A stretch of DNA of 20,650 bases, taken from IMG/VR virus record IMGVR_UViG_3300033146_001634, positions 1 to 20,650 of that record. One strand, 5' to 3'. The notes beneath the pieces were generated by a model. That model ran no database searches, was not told the DNA's origin, and worked only from the letters and a program-made list of their open reading frames with translations. Source of the DNA: a virus. Made by a program: the position numbers and the translations under genes. Position 1 is the first letter of the stretch. The number at the start of each line of letters is the position of its first letter. Shown here one piece after another: positions 14,891-20,650 of this stretch.

Positions 14891-15149
14891 CTACTAAAAC
14901 CCTTCCGTCTTTTTCTTTGCAATAGACATAAACATCTATAGCAACTGTATTTTTTATCGCAACAGCATTACTTTTTTCAAAAATCTGTCTTGAATCCGAC
15001 AAATCAATTGGTGTAGGGTCGCCAGCTGTTCTATAAGTAGCTAAATAACTTGTATTCGTTTTGTCGTTTGTTAATTGTCCTGTCGTTACTCCACTAGCAA
15101 CTAAAACCCAAGTGTCTTTTACAATATCAATCTTTACTGGACTTGCCAT
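14883..15149 (-). CDS. Conserved small virion-associated protein between portal and protease, function unknown
   Basis: I place the start at the ATG at 15149, preceded by AAGGAG, giving 88 residues. The longer frame would begin with a poly-lysine leader that is simply the translated ribosome-site region. The sequence has 'VKDTWVLVASGVTTGQL', 'TSYLATYRTAGDPTPIDLSDSRQIFEKS' and ends 'AIKNTVAIDVYVYCKEKDGRVLVDV'. This pattern ('W..VA.GV..G......YL.TYR..G..AP......I', then 'IDVYVYA...G.V.VD') is familiar from small beta-rich phage proteins near head genes, but I know no proven role. It overlaps the portal end by 23 bases and the protease start by eight, so it is expressed with the head genes. A head-completion or decoration role is possible. 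Confidence 0.68.
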   Translation of the reverse strand: MASPVKIDIVKDTWVLVASGVTTGQLTNDKTNTSYLATYRTAGDPTPIDLSDSRQIFEKSNAVAIKNTVAIDVYVYCKEKDGRVLVDV

Positions 15150-16743
15150 CGTTTTCTCCTTTTTTTTCTTCTTCTTCTGCCTCAGCATTTTTATTCCAAG
15201 GCGGGGTTGTTAATTCGTTAAGTTCCTCTGCAAGTTTTCGGCGATTCGTAGCTCCATCCGTTCCGTTGTGATTTCGTGATTCTCTTTCAAGAGTTGATAA
15301 ACCTAATTCAATGTTTTCTTTTATAGCTTTCGCTTGTTTTAGTGGGTCAATGTTAGGCAACGAGCTTCCAATCCAACGACTACTTAACCAAGCTTGTTTT
15401 ATTCTTGGATTATTCCAACCAAAAACTTTTACACGACCGCTTGCAATTTCCTCACTCAACCACATTTCATAAATTGAATCTAAAAAGTCGCTTGCTATAT
15501 CTTGACGGTGTTTTTCAACCACTTTCCAATACATTAAAAGAGTTGCCCGTGATGCACTGTAATTATTATTGAATTTCATTTTTAGCATTTCAATAGGCAT
15601 TCCAACACTTGCAGAAAGATAATCAACTTTCGCATCTACAAAACTTCCATAGTTTTCACTTGGAGAAGTATTTGCAAAAGGCTTTAATTCGTCTCCATTT
15701 TTAGAATCAAAAACTCCCATTGATCCCGGTCTGCTAAAATAAGCTTGTGGGATTCCTGTATATGTAACCCCCTCTTCAATTTCAGCACTTGGAATCGGAG
15801 CAGTCTCTTCTTGAACCACAACCCCAGCCCCTGAAATAGACATCTGAGGCATTGGATTACTTGCATTTTCGCCAGCCTGTGGCTTTGTAAAAATTGTTAT
15901 ATTTGATTGTATTATTGCTTTTTTAACCTGTGCTAATGAAAAATCCTCTAAATTATTAAAATCTTGTATTGCATGAGCTAGAAAAGGATAACCCCTTGTT
16001 TGTCCTGCATAGTTTTCAATAAATCCGTGTAGCATATAAGTTCTGCCGTGTTTTTGCTTTGATATATTTACATTTTTATAAGTATAAGGCTTTGTTTGAA
16101 CTAAAACATTATAAGAAACCTCTATTCCTTTTGAGTCTCTTTTAATTCCATCTTCAAAGGATTCTGTCCCAGAAGTATCAGTAAATCCATCTTCTCCTAT
16201 TTGATTCGGGTCAATAAACGAAAATTGCAAGGGATTTAGCAACTGTGGGTCGTCATTGTAATACATTCTAACAAAAACATCATTGTCTCTAAACATAGAA
16301 AAAGCATAAAACTTTTGAGCTTGATAAAAATTCATAGTTCCTGAGCGGTGGCAACTTTTACTATTCGCCCACAAATTAAACTTTTTTTCTACATCACGAG
16401 TCCATTTTTGTGCTTCTGCTTCTGTAATTCCTATCACATCTGCATCAATAGTGGATTCCAAAACAAGCCCCTTATCAATAACTGTGCTAACAAAACGGTC
16501 AACTATTGCTTTACAAATTGGAGAATCATACATCATACGACGGACATTCGCTCGCATTCCTTTGTGGTCAAAAACTAGACTTGTCCCACTTCCTGAGACT
16601 CCATCTTCGTATTTTTCACCTGAGACCATATGCGAACTTCCAAAAACACTGCTAAAAATTGCATTTCTTTGTCTTGAAAGTCCTGTTTTATTTCTTACAA
16701 TAGGTCTTTTTTTTCTAAAAAGGTTTCGCATTTTTTCAAACAT
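15127..16743 (-). CDS. Portal protein (lambda gpB family)
   Basis: Begun at the ATG at 16743 the product is 538 residues, like lambda gpB (533). A TTG at 16758 in frame would add five residues (MGQKD). Lambda-portal blocks include 'DHKGMRANVRRMMYDSPICKAIVDRFVSTVIDKGLVLES', 'MFRDNDVFVRMYYND', 'PLQFSFIDPNQI' and 'MLHGFIENYAGQTRGYPFLAHAIQDFNNLEDFSLAQVKKAIIQSNI'. The crown end has 'SASVGMPIEMLKMKFNNNYSASRATLLMYWKVVEKHRQDIASDFLDSIYEMWLSEEI'. The portal forms the dodecameric ring through which DNA enters and to which the tail joins. The C-terminus is low-complexity and charged. The start lies inside the gpW gene, so translation is probably coupled. Confidence 0.93.
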   Translation of the reverse strand: MFEKMRNLFRKKRPIVRNKTGLSRQRNAIFSSVFGSSHMVSGEKYEDGVSGSGTSLVFDHKGMRANVRRMMYDSPICKAIVDRFVSTVIDKGLVLESTIDADVIGITEAEAQKWTRDVEKKFNLWANSKSCHRSGTMNFYQAQKFYAFSMFRDNDVFVRMYYNDDPQLLNPLQFSFIDPNQIGEDGFTDTSGTESFEDGIKRDSKGIEVSYNVLVQTKPYTYKNVNISKQKHGRTYMLHGFIENYAGQTRGYPFLAHAIQDFNNLEDFSLAQVKKAIIQSNITIFTKPQAGENASNPMPQMSISGAGVVVQEETAPIPSAEIEEGVTYTGIPQAYFSRPGSMGVFDSKNGDELKPFANTSPSENYGSFVDAKVDYLSASVGMPIEMLKMKFNNNYSASRATLLMYWKVVEKHRQDIASDFLDSIYEMWLSEEIASGRVKVFGWNNPRIKQAWLSSRWIGSSLPNIDPLKQAKAIKENIELGLSTLERESRNHNGTDGATNRRKLAEELNELTTPPWNKNAEAEEEEKKGENDGKSSKD

Positions 16744-16963
16744 ATCTTTTTGTCCCAAAATAAACTAATCCACCGCTACGCACTTTCGCAAGCTGGTTAT
16801 CATAATCTGCAATTATATCTTTTAATTCTGCTATTTTTTTATATTCCATTTGCTGGGAGCCGTCGCCTGAATCCAATTTATACTTATGAGCCGTTGAACC
16901 TAAAAGCTCTTTTAGAGTAGCCATAGCAATCGTTCTTAATTCAATTATTTCAGCTTCTGTCAT
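16736..16963 (-). CDS. Head-tail joining protein (lambda gpW family)
   Basis: At 75 residues it matches lambda gpW (68) in length and position, between terminase large subunit and portal. It has a central helix with 'LRTIAMATLKELLGSTAHKYKLDSGDGSQQMEYKKIAELKDIIADYDNQLA', resembling the family's 'L...A..AL..LLTG.....V..G...V.Y....L..L...I..L...L'. In lambda gpW binds beneath the portal, stabilises the packaged head and allows FII to bind. The ATG at 16963 overlaps the terminase stop as ATGA, with GGAG just upstream. Confidence 0.87.
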   Translation of the reverse strand: MTEAEIIELRTIAMATLKELLGSTAHKYKLDSGDGSQQMEYKKIAELKDIIADYDNQLAKVRSGGLVYFGTKRYV

Positions 16964-18879
16964 TTTTTAGCTCCTTTTTCTAGCAATCCAAAAATGTATT
17001 CATAATTTACAGTCTCTAGTTGCTGTGGAGTCGCCCCCTTGTCTTTGAAAATATCTTTATATCTTTTTACTTGTCCGTTGAGAAAAACATCGCAAGCACA
17101 CAAATTATAAACTCGCAAATCTAAACTTTCATTTCGTCGCCCACTCGGACAGTGAAAACTTCCATCTCGTCGTTGCTCTTCCGCTGTAAGCATTTTGAAA
17201 TACTTATCTGGATAATCACTTGGAAAATCACAAAACCCAGCTGGTGTGTTTCCTATATCTATTCTAGCCCTTTTTAGGTTATTATACAAGTGCCTTTTAT
17301 AATAGTTAGTTGAAATTTCATATAAAACATTTGAACCCACAAGCTTTTTTATTTTGTATTTTGTGTAAATATCTCGCCCAAGTGCATCGCCGTTTTCTTT
17401 TTTCTTGAAAGCAGAAAATCCTTTTAATGGATATACATTTCGCATAGGCTCGCAAAATTCATAAACCACATTCGTATACATTCCATCACCTGAATCAATT
17501 AAAACTATCAAAGGAGTAAATTGTTTTCCATCGTGTCTTGAAAACTTAAATTCGTTTTCTATAAAATCTCGCAACTTTTCCCAAGCCCCAGCATAATGAG
17601 AGTTAATATCACCTGTAAAAACCTTGTAATCTATTGAAAATGTCTTGAACTTTCGCCCGTGTCCGCAAATCTCCATTTCTAAACGAGCTGGATTTTCCTT
17701 ATCAGTTTTACTTCCCCGTTGCACATCCACCGAAGCTGTCAAAAATAAAACATCGTCAGGAACTGTCCCCCGCAAATAACTTCCCCGCAATTCCATAACT
17801 ATTTTCAAATCTGGACGGCTTCCTATTTCTCTAAAAGGCTCTCCAAGATATAAGTTTATGAAAGCCCGCATTCTGTTAGGGTCGTCTTTTACAGATAAAT
17901 ACTTTTGATATAATTCTTTCCAAGACATCATTCCTAGTGGAGAATACAAACTTGATATTTGATAACTCCTATATGAGTTTGAAATACTCTTGCTTGTTGG
18001 TATCCAGTTTCCATTAGAAAGCATTTCATTTTTATGATAATTATAAATAGCACCATCGCATTTTTCACATTGATAAAAAACACTATCTAAAACACCTGCT
18101 ATTATTTTCGGTTGTAGATTATCAAATTTCAAAACTTGTAATTTTTTACAGTGAGGGCAAGGCACAAAATACTTTCTTTTATCTCCATCTTCATATGCAG
18201 GAAAAACCAAAGAGGACTCATAGGTTGCAGGAGTTGAAAAATCTAAAATTCGTTTTCTTGAACCCCATGCATTTGTTCTAGCCTCAGAAACATCAAGCCA
18301 ACTCCCTTCGCCAGTTCTTAATTGTGAAGGAGCTCCATCTATTTCGTCTCGAATTAGTATTTGTTTCGAAGCAGACCGCAGGCTTGAAGCAGATTGAGCC
18401 GAAGCCAAACTTAAACTTCCACCAATATATTCCTTAGAATACATTGTATCTCCTTGACGACGATTATTCTTTTTTTCACTATTAGATCGTATTTTATGTC
18501 TAAATCCACAAGAATCAATTAAAGGTTCTAAATTTGTTCTAGTCCATGTTTTAATCAAATCATCACTAGCAGTAATAAACATAATTTCACTTGGAACCTC
18601 ATCCATATAATAAGCAACCACATTATCAGCACAAGCAGTCAATCCCAACTGAGCCCCTTTCATTACAACGGTTCTTATGATTTTTGAATCAGGTCGCATG
18701 TTATCCATAATTTCTACACCATAGGGAGTTTTTGCATTTCTCCAAAGACCGGGAAAGGGGGTGCCGGGAGGCAACAAACGATGACCCTCTACATAATCAG
18801 ATATTTTATCAATAGGTTTTTTTGTTGGAATTAAATCGCATTGAGACTGTAAAAATGAAATGTCTTTATGATAATTCAT
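16960..18879 (-). CDS. Terminase large subunit (lambda gpA family)
   Basis: At 639 residues it is almost identical in length to lambda gpA (641). The ATPase domain begins with 'HRLLPPGTPFPGLWRNAKTPY' (the family's R..P...G....W...TPY) and carries a Walker A-like 'VVMKGAQLGLT' at 71-81 and Walker B 'ILIRDEID' at 174-181. A zinc-binding set follows (C241-x2-C244 and C271-x2-C274). The nuclease domain has 'TASVDVQ' (D385) and 'LIDSGDG' (D462). The enzyme cuts concatemers and drives DNA into the prohead. Its gene starts inside the last codons of the methyltransferase. The gpA type suggests cos-like cutting, but no cos site is visible here, because the region right of the small subunit lies outside the window. 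Confidence 0.95.
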   Translation of the reverse strand: MNYHKDISFLQSQCDLIPTKKPIDKISDYVEGHRLLPPGTPFPGLWRNAKTPYGVEIMDNMRPDSKIIRTVVMKGAQLGLTACADNVVAYYMDEVPSEIMFITASDDLIKTWTRTNLEPLIDSCGFRHKIRSNSEKKNNRRQGDTMYSKEYIGGSLSLASAQSASSLRSASKQILIRDEIDGAPSQLRTGEGSWLDVSEARTNAWGSRKRILDFSTPATYESSLVFPAYEDGDKRKYFVPCPHCKKLQVLKFDNLQPKIIAGVLDSVFYQCEKCDGAIYNYHKNEMLSNGNWIPTSKSISNSYRSYQISSLYSPLGMMSWKELYQKYLSVKDDPNRMRAFINLYLGEPFREIGSRPDLKIVMELRGSYLRGTVPDDVLFLTASVDVQRGSKTDKENPARLEMEICGHGRKFKTFSIDYKVFTGDINSHYAGAWEKLRDFIENEFKFSRHDGKQFTPLIVLIDSGDGMYTNVVYEFCEPMRNVYPLKGFSAFKKKENGDALGRDIYTKYKIKKLVGSNVLYEISTNYYKRHLYNNLKRARIDIGNTPAGFCDFPSDYPDKYFKMLTAEEQRRDGSFHCPSGRRNESLDLRVYNLCACDVFLNGQVKRYKDIFKDKGATPQQLETVNYEYIFGLLEKGAKK

Positions 18880-20077
18880 TGTATGTTTTGCCGTCTTGTC
18901 TTATCGCATCTTTCCCAGTTAGTTTTTGCCACCTTTTTAAGATTACATCAATATATTTTTCATCAAGTTCGAGTCCGAAGCATTTTCTATCTAGTTGTTC
19001 GCAAGCTATTAGAGTTGAACCTGAACCAAGAAATAGGTCTAATACTATGTTTTGTTTTAGAGAGGAGTTTTTAATTGCTCTCGCACAAAGCTCTATTGGT
19101 TTCATAGTAGGATGTAAATCGTTTATTTTTGTTTTATTTATTTCCCAAATATCCATCTCGCCTTTTATACCATAGAAGTTATGTTGTTCGTTCCAACCAT
19201 AAAACATTGGCTCATACTTTGATTTATAATCTGAATTAGATAAGTTGAAATTGTTTTTAGCCCATATAATTAAATTTCTGTATCTTAACCCTGTTCTTTT
19301 CATTGATTCAAAATACCAATCAATCCCCAGTCTGTAAAAAGTTATATAAAAAGCTCCTATGCAAAATTCTTTTATTATTGTGTTTATTTTATCTAAAAAC
19401 TTCTCTCCGTCCTCCTTAGACATTTTATCATTTTTAATAGCCTCGTGTCTTTGCCTTCTTGTTCCATCGCTATCAATAGAACCTTCATATTTCATAAGAT
19501 AAGGTGGGTCTGTAAAAACCATATCGGCTTTTTCACCATTCATAAGTAATGCAACAGTTCCAGCATCGGTTGAATCCCCGCACATTACTCTATGATTTCC
19601 AAGAGTCCAAATATCCCCTAATTTACTAATAGGATTTTCTTGAACGGAAGGTGCTTCGTCTTCAACGACTTCTTTTTCTTCTTCAAGCCCTGACATAATT
19701 TCATTTATATCAATATCACTAAACCCTGTCAAACTAACATCAAAATCCAAGTTTTTCAAATTCTCCAATTCTTCTAATAAAAGTTTTTCGTCCCAGCCAG
19801 CATCCAACGCTAATTTATTATCCGCAATTACATATGCTTTCTTTTGAATTTCTGTCAAATGTGTCAATCTATGAAAAGGAACTTTTTCAATCCCTAGTTT
19901 TTTCGCCGACATAACTCTCCCATGTCCTGCGATGATCATGTTTTTCTCGTCAATCAAAATCGGATTCGTAAATCCAAACTCTTCTATTGAATTACAAATT
20001 TTCTCAATCTGTTCTTGCGAGTGGGTTCTTGAATTATTTTCATATCCGTGAACTTCGCTTATTTTTATCATATCCAT
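18866..20077 (-). CDS. ParB-like domain fused to DNA adenine methyltransferase (N6, DPPY type)
   Basis: Residues 1-95 form a ParB/sulfiredoxin-like domain: 'NNSRTHSQEQIEKICNSIEEFGFTNPILIDEKNMIIAGHGRVMSAKKLG' with the GHGR motif at 51-54, and 'RLTHLTEIQKKAYVIADNKLA'. An acidic linker (EEEKEVVEDEAPS) follows. Residues 150-385 are the methyltransferase: 'GDIWTLGNHRVMCGDST', motif IV 'TDPPY' at 189-193, 'HPTMKPIELCARAI' at 322 onwards and motif I 'DLFLGSGST' at 347-355. DPPY before the SAM motif is the beta-class order. It probably methylates adenine to shield phage DNA from host restriction or to mark it; the target site cannot be read from sequence. It sits between the two terminase genes with a TAATG junction to the small subunit, suggesting coupled expression. 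Confidence 0.93.
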   Translation of the reverse strand: MDMIKISEVHGYENNSRTHSQEQIEKICNSIEEFGFTNPILIDEKNMIIAGHGRVMSAKKLGIEKVPFHRLTHLTEIQKKAYVIADNKLALDAGWDEKLLLEELENLKNLDFDVSLTGFSDIDINEIMSGLEEEKEVVEDEAPSVQENPISKLGDIWTLGNHRVMCGDSTDAGTVALLMNGEKADMVFTDPPYLMKYEGSIDSDGTRRQRHEAIKNDKMSKEDGEKFLDKINTIIKEFCIGAFYITFYRLGIDWYFESMKRTGLRYRNLIIWAKNNFNLSNSDYKSKYEPMFYGWNEQHNFYGIKGEMDIWEINKTKINDLHPTMKPIELCARAIKNSSLKQNIVLDLFLGSGSTLIACEQLDRKCFGLELDEKYIDVILKRWQKLTGKDAIRQDGKTYNELS

Positions 20078-20589
20078 TATTTGTCCTCATATTTTTCAAG
20101 CCAATCTTTTATCAACCGCTTTTTTGTTTCCAAGATTTTTACAACCTCGTCATTTATTATTTTCGTAATCATAGGGATTTTTGATTCGTCTTTTAATTCC
20201 AACTCTCCATAAACCAACCCTGAAACAGCATATCCTAAATTCTTAAACTCATTCGCATCTATCGTATGTAGCTTTCCAAGAAAAACACTAACCAGCCTTT
20301 GATTTATTAATGCACCCCGTTCTTTGTCCTCTTTTAATTTCAAGAGTTTTGTTTGCTGTGCGAGTTTTAACAATTCCAAATCAGCACGAGTAGGACGACC
20401 TTTTATGTCCTTTGAACTATCCGCCTTTCTTTGTGTAGCTTCACGAGTTCTTAAAAAAGATTTATTTTGCGGATTCTCGCTATCTATAAAATGGTCTTCT
20501 TCTATAAGATGACCCGATTTCAAATACTTATCAACAGCCTGTGTGGATATTTTGAACTTGCCAGCAATGTCTTTCCTAGTGTATTTCAT
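20077..20589 (-). CDS. Terminase small subunit (lambda Nu1 type, DNA-binding)
   Basis: The 170-residue protein starts at 20589 with GGAG upstream. Its N-terminus is a winged-helix/HTH segment, 'MKYTRKDIAGKFKISTQAVDKYLKSGHLIEEDHFI', with the turn around 'FKISTQAVDKYLKSG'. A basic linker (RKADSSKDIKGRPTRADLE) leads to a coiled coil, 'LLKLAQQTKLLKLKEDKERGALINQRLVSVFLGKLHTIDANEFKNLG'. The 'E...G.LI....V...' block is typical of Nu1-like proteins. The small subunit binds the packaging site and brings the large subunit to it. Length is close to Nu1 (181). Gene order before the large terminase, with one inserted methyltransferase, supports the call. Confidence 0.87.
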   Translation of the reverse strand: MKYTRKDIAGKFKISTQAVDKYLKSGHLIEEDHFIDSENPQNKSFLRTREATQRKADSSKDIKGRPTRADLELLKLAQQTKLLKLKEDKERGALINQRLVSVFLGKLHTIDANEFKNLGYAVSGLVYGELELKDESKIPMITKIINDEVVKILETKKRLIKDWLEKYEDK

Positions 20590-20650
20590 TATAGCTCCAA
20601 CCTGTTTGAAAAATAATTAAGGTGCAATCGTTCGAGGTCGCGAAAATACA
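20589..20650 (-). CDS. Last 19 codons of an upstream gene, cut by the window edge
   Basis: One minus-strand frame runs open from the right edge (YFRDLERLHLNYFSNRLEL) and stops with TAA at 20591-20589. The stop shares its last base with the small terminase ATG (TAATG), the same junction used elsewhere in this operon. The peptide is too short to identify. Another frame is also open here over a similar length, so this is chosen for the junction type alone. Confidence 0.42.
   Translation of the reverse strand, partial: YFRDLERLHLNYFSNRLEL

Noticed and set aside
15150-15188. Longer start for the small protein between portal and protease
   Set aside because: The added stretch is a run of lysine codons produced by the ribosome-site region. 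The ATG at 15149 follows AAGGAG directly.
20586-20600. TATAAT-like box just before the small terminase start
   Set aside because: It overlaps the ribosome site and the start codon (CTATAATG), and no -35 element lies at the right distance. A transcript starting there would lack a leader. The operon is more simply read from upstream of the window.
20590-20650. cos or pac packaging site to the right of the small terminase gene
   Set aside because: Only about 60 bases are available and they look like the coding end of an upstream gene. I see no paired repeats or binding-site array.
1-20650. CRISPR arrays, tRNA genes, insertion sequences, attachment sites
   Set aside because: No regularly spaced repeats, cloverleaf-like sequence with a CCA-type end, transposase motifs or terminal inverted repeats were seen. 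Coding density leaves almost no room for them.

Overview
The window is one stretch of a tailed-phage late operon, in a free phage or a prophage. Every gene I can support reads on the minus strand, so the biological order runs from right to left: packaging, head, contractile tail, baseplate, tail fibre. Genes abut or overlap through ATGA or TAATG junctions. No tRNA, CRISPR array, insertion sequence, integrase, lysis gene or convincing promoter is visible. The DNA is AT-rich (about one third GC by eye), with strong AAGGAG-type ribosome binding sites and standard codon use. A lambda-type head, a Mu-type contractile tail and a DNA-circulation-type protein point to a low-GC Gram-negative host. I cannot name the host more precisely.

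Layout, right to left. 20650-16736 is the DNA packaging block: the last codons of an upstream gene, a Nu1-like small terminase, a ParB-domain/DNA methyltransferase fusion, a gpA-type large terminase and a gpW-like joining protein. 16743-11268 is the head block in lambda order: gpB-like portal, a small conserved virion protein, an S49 (gpC-like) protease with an in-frame nested Nu3-like scaffold, gpD-like decoration protein, gpE-like capsid protein, a coiled-coil gene at the FI position, a previously unmarked 43-residue lysine-rich gene, and an FII-position protein. 11271-8154 holds the tail terminator candidate, sheath, tube, and the tail assembly chaperone with a T9 slippery run that joins it to an otherwise startless -1 frame. 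8179-1162 is the Mu-like tail and baseplate: tape measure, gpN-like DNA circularisation protein, a LysM-gpP hub fusion, gp45 spike, gp46, gp47 (baseplate J) and gp48. 1153-1 is a repeat-containing tail fibre, out of frame near position 380 and running off the left edge.

Together the genes give a near-complete structural programme: the terminase cuts and pumps DNA into a protease-matured, gpD-stabilised capsid. A separately built contractile tail (TMP length ruler, tube, sheath, baseplate) is then joined through the W/FII/terminator proteins.

Most worth checking are: strong depletion of GATC (five sites found by eye in 20.65 kb); the methyltransferase between the terminase subunits; the frameshifted chaperone with a perfect inverted repeat downstream; the disrupted fibre, which looks like a deletion between repeats; the nested scaffold; and the overlooked small gene. 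I did not find an unmistakably new system. The novelty lies in these combinations.
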